Source: Cymbidium sinense | Lineage: Eukaryota; Streptophyta; Magnoliopsida; Asparagales; Orchidaceae | DNA: 64,000 bases | NCBI GenBank assembly: GCA_021442155.1 | Contig: CM038220.1 | Location: forward strand, 74,201,817-74,265,816 | Direction of reading: 5' to 3' | Shown here: positions 24,540 through 37,404 of the stretch, one piece after another | How positions within the stretch are numbered: the stretch's first letter is position 1 | Layout: each line of letters begins with the position of its first letter | The notes under the pieces: model-generated | The model's database searches: none | What the model saw: only the letters and a program-made list of their open reading frames with translations | What the model was told of the DNA's origin: nothing | Position numbers and translations under genes: made by a program

Positions 24540-27480
24540 ATTACAATAAAAATAAAAGGCCTTTATCTCACTATGTGAAGTCATCAACATGAATCCTTTT
24601 TCTACATCCTATCCTATTAAATATCATATTCTCATTTTATTTTAATAAAATAATATTATTTTTATACTTCATAATTAAATCTTTTTAGCTCTAGCTTTAC
24701 TTTTTCTTAACATAGCTCGAATCTAATACATCTATTCTCCTAACTGAGTCATCAGATAACCGACATTTTATGTGACCAAACCATTTAAGGTTATTCTCTC
24801 TAATCTTATCTACCACTAGAGCTACTCCAACCTTTTCAATTTTATATTGCTTCACATTTTATCTATATGTATAAAGCCACTAATCCACTTGAGCATCCTC
24901 ATATATGCAATACTAAACTTAATTTTATGCTTCTCTTTTATTAGGCAACTTTATGTGCCATAAAGCATTACAGGTCAAACCATCAGCTTATAAAATTTTT
25001 TCTTAAGTCTAAGCGATACTTTTTCTATCACACAATAGGCCTGATGCATTCCTCCACTTCAACCATCTGACTTAAATTTTACTAATAACATCTCCATCTA
25101 TTTCACCATTACTTTGAACAATAGACCTGAGATGTTCAACACATTCACTCTATTTAATGACTTGATCATTCATGGTCATAACCTAAATACTAGATCTACC
25201 ACTACTAAAATTACATTACATATATTCGATTTTAGATCCACTCAAATGAAAGCCTTTAGACTCTAAAATTGATCTCCATAGTTCGAGTTGTTATTGAACT
25301 CCCTCTTTAGTCATATCAACAAGAAGAATATCATCAACAAAAAGCATACACCAAGGTAAATCCACCCGTAAATGTTTAAAAAGAACATTCATAAGTAAAG
25401 CAAAAAAGATCTAGGCTTAAAACTGATCTTTGAAGTAATTTAATTGAACTAAAAAAAAAAGCTTGCTCAGTCCCTCTTATGTTTGAATACTAGTAACAAC
25501 TCCAATGTACATATCCTTAATGACTTAAATCTACACAATATTAACTCATTTCTTTTGTAGAACTGTTCAAATCACTTCTCATGGAACTTCATCATATGCT
25601 TTCTCTAAATCAATAAATATCATATGATGATTCTCCTTCTCTTTATATTTCTCCATCAAACCTCTCGAAATATATAGCATCCATAATATAGTCATCCAAT
25701 ATTAATTCAAATTAGTTTTGAGAAACTTTTGTATCACATCACAATCTAATAATCTATGCTCAATTACTCTCTTTCATAATTCATTGTATTACACATTAAT
25801 TTAATTCCTTTATAATTTATGCACTCTAACCTTTATTTTTAAAAATAGATACCAACAAGTCTTTCTTCACTCATCTAACATCTTTTTTGTCTTTAAAATA
25901 ATATTAAAATATTTAGTAAGCCACAAAATTCATTAATCACTTAAGCATTTTCATACTTCTATTGAAATATCACCAAGTTCTACTATTTTACCACACTTCA
26001 TTTTCTTTAAAAGCTCTCCGACTTTTATTTTGCTAATACGATGAAATAAATAAATATCCCTATTTTCATTTATGATACTAAGGCCACTAAAGTTAATCAC
26101 ATTATCACAACTTTCATTGAAAAGTTTATCAAAATATTTCATCCTTCTATGTTGAATATCCTCTTCTAAGAAAAATATTTTTTAATCTTCATCTTTAATG
26201 TAGTTCACTTAAATTAATCTTTATTTCTCTTATCATTTATTTTAACTAACTTATTCAATTTATTATATAAAACACTAAATAAATTCTTTTGTATCACATA
26301 AGTCACTATATATATCTTTTCCAATTATCTGAGTTTTTCTAAACTAACTTTTATAATAATAATAATAATTCTTTCTTTTTTTTTCATATTTTGACCTACT
26401 ACCAATTGTTGTACCCAATAAGAACTTTTTTCTTTTGATTCTCTAAATATATTTTTAGTAATTTGCTTAACACAACTTATTATTTTTTTCCATATAAAAT
26501 TAGTTTCTTCATAAACATCTCAAATCCTAAGATCTTTTAGCTTACTCTCAAAAGTTTTTTATTAGCATTCTTTAAGTACCTCCATCTAAGCATAGAATAA
26601 TATTTCAATTTATTTTTCATCTTTCAATCATTCATCTTAAAATCTATAATCAGTAGTTAATATTAAGTATTAGAATGACCTTATAATCTTTATAATTTAA
26701 ATGATCTATTTTTCTTTTAAAAAATAATTAATCTATATTTTATAAAATTCATTCTTATAAGTAATAATGTGCTTGTCTCCTTTCTTAAATAAAATATTAG
26801 CAATTATACAATCATATAACAAAGTAAAATTTAATATGATCATACCTTCTTCATTAGTCAATTCAAATTCAAAGCCACAATAAATACTTTAAAAATCTCA
26901 TACCATTCTACTAACATGATCATTTAAAGCTCCTCCAATAAATAATTTTTAATGAGATATCTTTTGTATTAATTTTTCTACATCATTTTAAAAATTTTCT
27001 TTTGAATATACATCCAAATCTACTTGAAAAATATAAATGCTTACTAATAATAATACTCTTTAAAACTATAATTCCACCTTCAATTATATTAATTTTAATA
27101 ACATTATCATTCAAATTCTTATCACACACATTCCATTTCTAATTTGACTCATACCTAAATACCAAATTTTAAAATATAAACTATAAATCTCCTTAATCTT
27201 TCCCCCAATTCACTTAATTTCTTGAATACATAAAATACTTATTTTTTTATAAAATATAATATTTATTAATTTCATTAATTTATTTATTAAGATTACTTAT
27301 AATACTATCCTAATTTTAACTTAATAGATAAGATTACAAAATTCTTTGCCTCCATCCATTTATAATATAAAACTTTAATTTATTTAACACTGCATCCGAG
27401 AATTAATATAACCTAATACATCTTTTACAATACTCAAGTCATAGACCACATTATTTTAAGAGAACACCTTATATTGACAC
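24540..27480 (-). mobile_element. RTE-clade LINE, nearly full length, decayed (copy 1)
   Basis: On the minus strand the element runs from an endonuclease start near 27,240 ('IQE.K' block) through RT to a 3' end that reads 'ggattcatgttgatgacttc...gataaaggc' near 24,560, the characteristic 3' terminus of plant RTE LINEs. The frame at 25,951-26,142 includes 'ISKIKVGELLKKMKCGK', the conserved segment just before the RT core. The region 25,290-25,390 corresponds to the QGS.LSPYLF...DDILL core but is frameshifted. RTE elements encode one endonuclease-RT protein and copy by target-primed reverse transcription. No long frame survives. Confidence 0.82.
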
Positions 27481-27993
27481 AATGCTCGGTAATATTATTT
27501 TTAAATTAATTAATTAATAATATGAAATGAGATGTAAATTACACAATAAATAATAGTATAATCATAGTTAAAATAAATATTTCCCGGAAAGGGGACCTTG
27601 CCCACTGAGATTTCTACGTGGAACTGCTACCTGGCAGTAGGCAATGATGAGAGCATGGAAAAAGTGTGCAAGCAATTGGTGATAACGACGCACACATAAC
27701 TCTCACGAATTCTTTTAATAAAATCCTCCAATATCTTCGTGCCAAACCAGAGGTTAGTGTCAATTCAGCTGACAAGCATCCATTGCTTTCTTATCAAAAT
27801 GACGACAACAAACACTAGTCAATTCAGTTAAGTCAATAGATAGAACTGTAAAAGTATATTGACAAGACAAGATTTGTTATAAAATTTTTTAAAAGGCGTA
27901 GAACCTCACAAGTTTCTCCAAAAAAAAATAGAACCTCACAAGCTGCAGAGTAGTGATGATGAAGCAAGCCAATAAAAAAGCAGAAAGAGTAGC
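27481..27993 (-). other. 3' flank of the DTM1-like gene
   Basis: Between the LINE 5' region and the stop codon of the DTM1-like gene. The part nearest the gene is expected to contain the 3' UTR. I see no certain polyadenylation site and no other gene. The segment 27,590-27,830 is of more balanced base composition than its surroundings and matches no repeat in the window. Confidence 0.35.
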
Positions 27994-28081
27994 TTAGCTC
28001 GATACGAACACCCACCACTTGTACAGACCGAAGCAATAGATTGCAGACAGCACTGCAACCCTCAAAGGGTAAAACTTGAAC
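27994..28081 (-). CDS. DTM1: DTM1-like / SPC12-family membrane protein, exon 2 (C-terminal)
   Basis: Terminal coding exon of the gene that starts at 48,217. It is preceded on the minus strand by a pyrimidine-rich tract and acceptor (TTTTTCTTCTGGACAG). Its first base completes the split arginine codon AG|G left by exon 1. It then encodes 28 residues, 'FKFYPLRVAVLSAIYCFGLY' followed by KWWVFVSS, and stops TAA at 27,996-27,994. The exon supplies the third predicted membrane helix and a short aromatic tail ('YKWW'). I remember DTM1-like plant proteins ending in this type of sequence. Alone it would be dismissed as a short ORF; it has meaning only when joined to exon 1. Confidence 0.85.
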
Positions 28082-28639
28082 CTGTCCAGAAGAAAAATAA
28101 TGATTATTATATTATGTGCTTTTACATCACCTAGTATGATTTTTTTTTTTTTTTTTTTTTTAGAATTTAAGAACAATACCCAATTTTATTCTAAAGAATA
28201 AGATAACAAATTACAAATATATATTAAACCATGAGTAAAAAAAAAAAACCTATATCAAGTTAACAGTAAGACAAAAGAGAAGGAAAATAAAATAAAATTA
28301 ACAGCTCAATAGACTCAGAGACTAAAAAACATAAGTGGACTTCAAAAGAACAGATCCATTTATCCCAAAAGAGCTTCCGATAGTTAACATCTGCCCGCCA
28401 ATGAAAACAGGATTCCATACTGCAGATAGGGGAACCCCGCAGGGTAGAGAAGATTTATTCCAGGTTGCAAATATAGTCCGTCCAGAGGGAAGCATCCAAA
28501 AAGCTGCTAAAAGCCAAAGTAAAAAATCGAGCAGCATCTGTCTCATTATCGTCCATCCAAGATAACCTCCAGCAGCATGGGAACCCAAGAGCACCAGCCC
28601 ACACCGATCAACGATAACAGAAAAACAAAAAGATGAGTC

Positions 28640-29000
28640 AAACAGCCCAAAAAATAATAGCAACCCAGTCAATTCAAAAGCAAGATCAACCAACCAACAA
28701 AGAATATCAACTTGAAGCCATAAAGGACCTCCCAACCCAACACAACAGAGAATACCACAAGCACAAAGGAAACCCTAGCCAAACCTGCAAGTCACCACAG
28801 AAAAACAGAAGACACCCGAAGCAGCCCAACAAGCAAGATCAATCGTCCAACAAAGAATATCAACTTGAAGCCAAAAAGGACCACCCAACACAACACAATA
28901 GAAAATACCGCAAGCACAAAGGATAGACCCCATCCAAAACCAGCAAGTCACCACAGAACAACAGAAGACACCCGAAGCAGCCCAGCAAGCACGTGAAACA
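28640..29000 (-). repeat. 153-bp tandem duplication in the LINE 3' region
   Basis: The block 'aaagaatatcaacttgaagcc' type text occurs at about 28,700 and 28,853, with flanking 'aagatcaa' before it and 'agtcaccacagaa..acagaagacacccgaagcagccca' type text after each copy. Two copies with a period near 153 bp. It produces the similar-looking frames at 28,322-29,172, which are not separate genes. Confidence 0.8.
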
Positions 29001-29137
29001 GATTGAAGGCACAACCTGAAATCCAAACCAACCTCCCAGAACAAAAAGAAGACAGAAAAATAGCAGCCCATTGTTCCAAATAACCTAACGAAACCAAAAG
29101 GAAACCACAGAAAAATATCAGCAGAAAAACACCCCTA

Positions 29138-32100
29138 CTATGGGGGAAGATCAAGGATAACAAGAATCCCAAAATTTGTCCATTTATCCATCATTCTTCT
29201 AACCTCGAGAGGCCAAGAATCTTTAACAGGCCAACGAATTTTTTTTGCTGCCACTTTAGTTTTAATTGTGAGAGAGATGGTATATAGAGAGCAATTTTGG
29301 TTGACAAATATCCTTTTATTCCTCTCACACCAAATAGAGTAAACCGATACTGCCACAAATTAACAAGTAAAGTCTCTTCAAGACTTTATGATCCATTAGA
29401 GAAGCGGTGATAAAACCGTATGAAGAAGAGTATGAAAGAAAAAGAAATTGACATTATGCAATAGAGACTTGATAATGCTTAGAGAGTAGGGGCAACTAAA
29501 GAAAAGATGAGCATGAGATTCCTTTTCAATGTTATAAAGGGTTCAATCCAAGATAAGGCCAAGGCCTTTTCGATTGAGCACATCTGAAGTTTTGAGACCA
29601 TTCTGAATGACCATCCAACAAAAAATAGCATAATTTATAGCATAGTCTTTAAACCAAATATCATTTGACCAATCCACCAACGGCAGAGAATCATAAATAT
29701 TCCTCAGAACATATTTGTTCCCAAAATCAGTCTCATCATTCCAGCAAATAGTATCTTGCCCTGAGTGTAAGGTAATATGCCTAATGCTATGTGCACAATC
29801 CGGGAAACTCCTACTGAATAAGTCAAGTAATACCCAAAGATTCACCATCACTAAGGGTAGAATCCTTAGGAAGGTTGATCAGAGAGAAACAGTCAGCCCC
29901 ACATAACTCAAATATAAATTTACCCTTACACCACGGATCAAAGAAGAGGGAGAAGCGGCTACCATCGCCAACAAAGTAAAATAAATTCCTTCTAAATCTG
30001 GTGGCACACAGATGGAGCTCTCTTCAAAGTGTTGAGGAGCGCTAAATTTTTTTCTAGATGAAACCGAATTTGGTCCTGCACCAAACAACTAAGGAGGAGG
30101 AATAATGGAGGAGTTTCCACAAGACTTTAGTTTTGCATAAGACATTGAGGGTATTGATAGAAACCAATCCGGTGCCACCTTTATCTCTAGGTAAGGTTGT
30201 CCTGTACCACGAAATGGGATGCATCTTTTTAACCCATCCCTATGATAAAAGAATTTGGCAGTTAAAGAGGTAATTTTTTTGAGAATACACTTAGGGATTA
30301 TAAGCGTCCGAAGCCAATAGGTGAGATAACTATTTATGGAGGAACGAATAAGTTAGAGCCTACCCCCATAAGAGAGCCATTTTGATTTCCAACTGTAGCT
30401 TGGTTAGCTTATCAAGAAGAGCAGAGAAGTGAATAGATTTGAGAGACTGCAAAGGGAGGCCAAGATATTTAAGGGGGAAGTTCCTCACCTCCATGTTCAA
30501 GATGTTACATATATTACTTGAAATACCATAGGAAATGGGAAAGCACAGTTGAGATTTGACATGGTTCACATTGAGATCCGTTAAGGAAGAAAAACACCCC
30601 AAGACTTCATTGAGTGCCTCAGCAGAGAAAGGCTCAGCTTCACCAACAACTAAAATATCATCAGCAAAAAGGAGATGAGAGATGAAGCAGTTACCTGCAG
30701 CGATCGGTTTGAAGGAAGAATCCACCACTTTCCTCTCAAGAAGATAGAAGAATATCCATTACAATAGCAAAGAGAAAAGGGGAAAGAGGACAACCCTGCC
30801 TTAAACCGTTGGAAGATTTAAACAACCCTCTAGTTGACCATTCAAGATGATAGAAAATGGAATATCAGAAATACAGCCATCAATCCAGTCCACAAACACC
30901 TTGGGAAAACCCTTCTAAAGCAACCTCTGGATGACAATTCTTCTGTTAACACTATCAAAAACCTTATGAAAGTCAATCTTAGCACAAAAATGGTTGTGAG
31001 ACTGTCGGCTACCGAATTCAGAGCAAATTTCATGGGTCACGGCAATATTATCAGCAATGTCTCTTCATTTGATGAAAACAGACTGGGCGGGATGGATAAT
31101 AGAGGGGAGGATAGGAATAAGCCTATTAGCGATGACTTTCGCAATTACTTTGTAGAATGTGTTGCAAAGAGAGATCGGTAGTCTGCCAATGTATTAGAAT
31201 GTTTTATTTTAGGGATTAAAGTGATAGCATTATGCTTGAAAGCTTCCGGCAGTTTTCGAGTCCTGAAAAAATGGTGAGATGCTAATAAGAATTGTTTGCC
31301 TACAATATCTCAATAGTGAGTGAAAAACTTTGAAGTAAAACCATCCGATCAGGAGTTTTATCTTTGTTTATATTATGAAGAGTCTTTAAAATCTCATGTC
31401 AGTAATTGGGTCACCAATTTCCTTCAGAAGAGAGGGTTAAAGGTAAAGCCTACCGTGATGTCAAAAAAAGACAAATCATCAGGATAATTTTTGTTGATGA
31501 GGCTTGAATAGTAGAGACAAATTTCAGTAGTCATTTCAGAGGGCAATGTGATAGTGCCCCTTTCCACAAGGAGGGAATTAATCTGGTTGCTATTTCGCCT
31601 TTCCTTTATAGAGCAGTAAAGGAACTTAAGATCATCATCGGCATGGGAAAGCCATGATATTTTAGCTCTCTGCTTCACCCAAAGACTTTCCATTCGAACT
31701 GCCTCTTGGTATTTAGAATTTATCTCATTCATGTTATGGATATAATGGACATTAGTGGGATCCCTTTCTAGGAGCTTCAGATATATCTCCTGATCTGCTT
31801 TTAGGTTCAAGATTTGCTGCTCAAGAGGAGAGAGGCCCAGCTTTTGATTTTTTAGAACCTCTTTAACCGATTGTAACTTTTTGAGTAGAACCATAATAGG
31901 ATCCCCATAAACATATTTTGACCAAGCCATCTTAACCAAAGACTGAAAATTTGGGAGGTGGACCCAATAATTCCAAAAGATAAAATGGTGTTTCCTTGGA
32001 TACTGATTGTTTAGAGATATGATCAGCGGGGAGTGGTCCGAGGATAATGGAGGGGGTACCTTGTAAGAGGAGGTAGGGTAGATATCCAACTAGCAGGAAT

Positions 32101-32728
32101 TGCATAAAACTCTATCTATCTTTGTCTTTATAGGATTGTCAACCCGAAGATTAGACCATGTAAAGAAAAGCCCTGAGCTAGTAAGGTCCATTAACCCAAC
32201 ATCGTTGACACAATCTTAAAAATCAGATAACCTGCTAGGGGGAGTGGGGTTACCTCCCATCTTCTCGTGAGAATAAAGAATACAGTTGAAGTCCCCAAGG
32301 ATCAACCACGGTTCATTCAAAGTGACAGAAATCTGGCGAAGAGTTGTCCAGAGCTATAGTCTTTCCCTAGCAGCATTATGAGCATAAATCCATGTAACAA
32401 AGAAATTTTGGTTGGAGGAAAGACATACTTTTTCGTGAATGAGTTGAGAGTTAATGATAGTGGGAGTAAAGGAGAGAACATCCGGATTCCATTTAAGCCA
32501 AATACGACCACGAGAACACTGATCAAAGTTGTCACAGCTGTCTTCTGAAGAGAACAAGGTAAGTTTCTTCTTAACAGCAGGATTGACAAGGGAATCAGAA
32601 TTTATCTTGGTTTCCAAGAGACAGAACATATCAAGGTGGAAGTCCTTGATAATGCGGGCACAATCACGAATCCGGCCTTCTGCCAATAATCCCCTCACAT
32701 TCCAGCTTCCTAATTTGGGGAGGGACAT
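29138..32728 (-). pseudogene. ORF2 of the L1-type LINE: endonuclease, reverse transcriptase, zinc-finger region
   Basis: The frame opens at 32,728 with 'MSLPKLGSWNVRGLLAEGRI', the AP-type endonuclease start (catalytic N in SWNVRGL, E in 'CLLETK'). It continues 'WLILGDFNCILYSHEK' near 32,300 and 'LSSDHSPLII' near 32,040 (catalytic SDH). 'LKFLYCSIKERRNSNQI' near 31,600 is the normal linker to RT. 'EAFKHNAITLIPK' lies near 31,220, 'KIDFHKVFDSVN' near 30,970 and the catalytic 'LLFADDILVVGE' near 30,660, then 'FPLKYLGLPLQ' near 30,470. The C-terminal part (29,543-29,851 and 29,138-29,356) carries the WxNDE/IWxK zf-RVT-like region and 'IWCERNKRIF'. The protein would nick DNA and copy its own RNA there. 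It is split by several frameshifts. Confidence 0.88.
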
Positions 32729-32851
32729 AGCAACTATTTAATGATTTTTACCTTTCTTCTTTGTCTTTTGGACAAGGAATGAGGCATTGTTCGAGGATTT
32801 GGGAATGTCTTTCTCCAAGGGGGGCTTCCCTGGAATTTTTGGGAAAGATTC

Positions 32852-33720
32852 TTAAGATCTAGTGGATGAAGATTTGGGAGGAGATGCAGCTGCCGAGTGG
32901 GTTGTTATAGTATAAGCGGAGTTTAGAATAGATGAGATATGAGATTCAGTCATCTCCTCATTTAAGGCAAGGTCAAGCTCATCTAAGTCTAATACGGGGG
33001 GAGATTGAGCTGGAAGTTGGTTAAGGTCGTTTAACGAGATTTGTATGTGAGGAGGGAGGGCTTTCTCAGCCACCAAGGAGGAGGGGTCCTCATTTGGAAA
33101 GGTTTGGGCCAGAGGAGTGGTAGCAAGTGTGGGGATTGTAGGGGTAGCACCCGTAGGTGGTCGAGATGGAAAAGTTTGAGGCTTTCTACTTCTATTGCGC
33201 CCCCTTGCAGGAGGACGGGGTCAAGGGTTTAGTGGACAACTCATATGGTCGTGGGAAAAAGTAGAGCACTTATGGCAAGCACTAGGTTTCCAATCATAAA
33301 CAACAGGTTGTTCATACTTCACCCCATTCAGATTCAACATCACAAAATCGAGCGTGGAGGAAAAACGAACCTGAACGCAGATTCGAGCAAAAGTATGTCT
33401 AGATTTGGATGTCGTGAGATTGTCCACCGCAAGAGAATCCCCACTTTACTAGTAACTTTGGAGAATCCCTCATCATTCCAGCAGCACAACGACAAATTTG
33501 GAAGCTTGATCCACAATGGATTTTCTGAAAAATTTTTCTTAATCGATCTGAAATCCCAAGACCATTTCCTGAAAGTAAACGGCCTTCTATTGAGAAACAA
33601 GGCTCATTATCCCACACAAGATCAAGTCCTCCTTACAAGAGAAACGGAAAAGAAAGAAATCTCCCTCCAGAGTAAGTAAATCTAGATACCCTTTAACCAC
33701 TTCCGTTTAATAGCAGCTAA
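32852..33720 (-). pseudogene. ORF1 (nucleic-acid binding protein) of the L1-type LINE
   Basis: Minus-strand frames at 33,600-33,340 and 33,427-33,221 together give a DUF4283-like region ('LPNLSLCCWNDEGFSKV', then 'SRHTFARICVQV') leading to 'CHKCSTFSHDHMSCP', a CX2CX4HX4C zinc knuckle at about 33,235-33,280. A serine/proline/acid-rich linker (33,076-32,852) precedes ORF2. Plant L1 ORF1 proteins bind the element RNA through such a knuckle. A frameshift near 33,400-33,430 separates the DUF4283-like region from the knuckle. Confidence 0.8.
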
Positions 33721-34316
33721 GAGAGAACCATAGTAGGGATGTTTTCCAATCACGTGCCCGACAAGCGAAAGCTCATTCTTTCTGACCCTCAACAAGTTCA
33801 GCCTCAGAGAATGAAACTTCAGGATCGGAAGAAGGGATAAAGGCTAATGAGACATTGTTAGAGTTTTCCTGGTGTGAGCTGAGCAATGCTTTCCAATTGC
33901 ACTAGAAAGGGACGGTCAATTGGGACTGTGCATGCGGGTTAACTCTGGAGCCCGGGCCTCAGGGCAGAGGAGAGATGCGGGAAAGAGAAGAGGAAGTTAA
34001 ATCCATGACCAAAAGTAAAAAATACCCAGCAAGAAACCCCTAGGGCAAAAAAAATGGACCAAAGCCTCCGGCCGAAGCCGGAGACGCAAATCCTAAGGCA
34101 AGCAAGGCAAACCACCAGAACAGACCACCAAAGCGAGAAATAAAGGGAGAAAACAAACCAGATTTCCAATCAGAGCTGACGGGAGGAGAAAAAACCTAGA
34201 GCCAACACCCAAATCGCTATCCACAAACCTTTTTTTTTTTTCAAATCCCCTTTTTAAGGTTTATATCTTTGTTGCTTTCTTTGATGTGAGAAAGTTGTCA
34301 TTTGGAGAGAGAGGAG

Positions 34317-35897
34317 CTTAGTATGTATTATAATATGTGATTTTTTTTTCTTAATTTTTTGAAATGATATACAAGCAAAACAAAGGATAAATAATGCAGC
34401 AAATATGTAGAAAGATTTGGTCATGATTATGGGCTTATCAATGCGACGACTATTCTCCGGAAGAAGCCAAATAAGATGAGCAGCCAATGTCATAAATTGT
34501 GCGGGTTGTTTTTATTTATATTCAAATATGTTACGTCCAAGCAATTGTTGGACGTACATCCTACTTTGCAAGAAATTGTAGCAATGGTACATTAACTAAT
34601 TTGGGTGTTTTATTTATTCAATGTACCACGTGATTGCAGTCCTTGGGATATCGAGATCAATGAAAAATTGTAGCAATGGTATTACTTAATGATATTTGGG
34701 TGTTTCAAAAAAAAAATCGCTGAATAGACGTCAAGTATCTTCAAGAGAGAATTCGTTCTTCCAATTGGTTGAGCTAATAATTTGGGACTTCGGATGGCGG
34801 ATGTCTTCATCATATGGGCACACCCATTTTGGTTGGGTTGTAAGGGGTCCACAGATGACTGCAATAGAAGGAAAAAAAGTTGGAAGCGTCCCAATATTTT
34901 GTTGATCCATGGAAATAATTTGACTTGATAATGTCAATTATAGGCCAGAGATATCAGAAGTATCGACTTCCCTGCACCCTACAAATGGGCAACGATTAAT
35001 ATCCTCCACAAATAAGACAATTAAGTACTTGGGAGGAGATTTCCATAAGAACACAAGGGGAGGGAATCTACTTTTGTCTCCTCTCCTTTACTCCTAGAAA
35101 CTAGGAATTACTTTTAACAGGAGATCAACGGACTATATGATGAAGAGATTCAAATCCCAACAAGAGGTTGAATCAAAGTGCTATTTGACTAACTTTAATT
35201 GAACTAATGTATAAATTGGCTCAACTAACCAGCAAACTGGCCTAAAGAAACTGAAAAAAAAAGCCTACTCATGATTGAACTGGCTGAATAAGAGTCAAAA
35301 TGGGCTTCTAAATCAAATGAACTAGTCAAAACAGCCTAGAATAAACTATTCCAGACAAGCAGGATAGTTCTTTCTTTCATTAACTTTGTTCCATAACCTA
35401 AATCCTTGAACAACAAGAATATTGTCCTTTTTTAGTTAGATAAATTCTCAAAAAAATAGACTCCATTTATACTTAGATAGAATTCTATGATGAAATCAAC
35501 AATCGTTAGCATAGACTATATTTCGAGAATCTAGAGGAATTAGTTGTTATAATCCCTGATTTGCTTAAACACGTCAAACTTTATTAACTAGAAGATGTAT
35601 AGGTGTATTGTGGGAGGAGTTTTCATGGCAATTGAAGACTACTCATTTATTTCTTATATATGAGATATGAAAGTGTGTCAATAAGATATCAACATTGCCT
35701 TCAAAATATTTTCCAATATGACAAGATAAAATTGATTACATCCTTCAAGAAAAAGATTTGATGATCGTCTGAATAAAGATTATACAAATACCAATATTAT
35801 GTCAATCCAGTAAAGAGCTTAATGAATGGTTCATTCGTGATCTCTTCCAAATGACCCAATTTTCAGAATCTTTTTGCAAAGAATGATAAAACACAAC

Positions 35898-35930
<33 letters not shown>

Positions 35931-37404
35931 TGAACAAAAAGAAAATATATGTATGTATATATGTGAAAAAATGGTCTATTTCATACTACCTATGAGGTAG
36001 TGAACATGGTGCACAATGATAGTTATGCAAGGACACATAATTAAGTCTATTGAACAATTTTGTTATAGAAGATATAACCCGAATCACAATTCTGATTTTC
36101 TTCAATCTTTAATAGACCTGGTCATAATGAGCATTTCTCAAATGACGAACTCCAATAGGATTCCTCCATGTCCTTAGATTAATTGTGGTCATAAATGATC
36201 CAACTCAACATTATTTGATAGAAAATTCATTTTAGTTAATGGACCAGCCAAAGGTAGAGAATATATCCCAAGACATAGCTTTGATATAATTCTTTAAAGC
36301 CCTCGAGCAATCAGTCACAAAAGGTAACACCTAAATGACAACTCTGATATAATTTTTTTTTAAGTCTTTAGATTAACTATGATAAGAAGATGCAACTTAA
36401 ATATAAATCTGATAATACTCTCTTTAACTCCTTAAGAGTAGTTGTCATTTGCATGCCTAGTAAAATACTTCAAAGTTTCTTCAAAATTTTTGGACAATGA
36501 TGATCATGAAAAGTAATTCCTAGTTTAAAAATAGAAAACATGCTTTTCACAAATTCTAAGAAAACTCTCTTTCTAGACGTTTGAACAACACAATGACAAC
36601 GACAAAAGAGCTTGTACAATTGACCTCGTGAAAGCTATGTCTGAAGAATCAAAGGCTAAAATAGAAATTTGACATACATGAGAAGCACATATTTTTAGTC
36701 TATTTTAAAATGATACAAAGATCTCTCAGAAAACATCCAATGATACCTTAAACAAAAGCAGTCTTTTGAAGTTGATGGTGCATGGTTGCTTGCCAATAAT
36801 AAGCATTTTAAGTTGCAAACATCATTTGTATAAAAAGAGTTGAATTTTTTAATTAAAAAAACAATGGGAGGTTAACAACCTTTCTATGTAATTTTTATCA
36901 TAAATTTCAAAGTAAAATCGCCTTGAAAAAATTATTAAAGCAAGAGAAACAATAAGGACCACACAAGCAACATTGTTTTTCCCAAATAAAAACAGAAAAG
37001 ACCTCTAAACAATTCAATGTGAGTTATGTTTCTAAGAAGCACTCAAATCCTCCACTATGCATAAGTCCACCAATGTGCAGGAATTATGTGACTTATCCTG
37101 CACTAGTTATGTACACGTCTATAATATCAACATCGTCGTCCATTGTTATTATTGTTGTTAGCAAGTGTCCTACAAATTTTGCATGTTTGGTGCATATTCT
37201 CAACATTGCATTTTAGAGCTGTATTAGAAAGCCAAAATCTTAAGATATTTTATATTAGAATTGAAATCACCATTTTGGATAGTATCATGATATATTTTAA
37301 ACATAAGTTACAATATCAAGGTCAATGAACATAATAATAAAGACATAATTTTAAAAAAATTAGATTAGCTATAACCATGTGATTTTAATTGAAAGATTAT
37401 TAGT
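34317..37404. other. Unassigned intron DNA, AT-rich
   Basis: No convincing gene. It has a local direct repeat (34,571-34,612 and 34,667-34,708, 'attgtagcaatggta' followed by 'tttgggtgttt'), a moderately GC-balanced stretch at 34,730-34,900, and a (TA)n run at 35,906-35,930. Segments at 36,060-36,460 share 'ctctgatataat' / 'tctgataata' phrases and look like worn tandem repeats. The short ORFs on both strands (34,254-34,937) overlap each other and have no domain. Confidence 0.4.
35906..35930. repeat. (TA)n microsatellite
   Basis: A run of about 12 TA units preceded by 'catacata'. Confidence 0.9.

Larger units (their letters stand above)
28140..34316 (-). mobile_element. L1-type LINE with poly(A) tail, inside the intron
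   Basis: On the minus strand: a 5' leader (to about 34,230-34,316), an ORF1 with a CCHC knuckle, an ORF2 with endonuclease, RT and zinc-finger region, a 3' UTR, and a pure A-tail (T22 on the plus strand at 28,140-28,161). It has the same orientation as the host gene. The 5' limit is uncertain. A possible short target duplication is 'tagtatg' (28,132-28,138 and 34,319-34,325), but seven bases in AT-rich DNA is weak. Several frameshifts separate the ORF2 pieces, so it is dead, although the tail is still uninterrupted. Confidence 0.88.

Noticed and set aside
28322..29172. Hydrophobic minus-strand ORFs (up to 137 codons) that look like membrane proteins
   Set aside because: They are the LINE 3' region, including a tandem duplication read in a T-rich direction. 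Position and repeated wording show they are not genes.
30834..31181. 115-codon plus-strand ORF
   Set aside because: It is antisense to the LINE reverse transcriptase and has no domain.
28132..34325. Confident target-site duplication for the L1 LINE
   Set aside because: Only 'tagtatg' (7 bp) matches and the surrounding DNA is AT-rich, so it is kept as a weak candidate.
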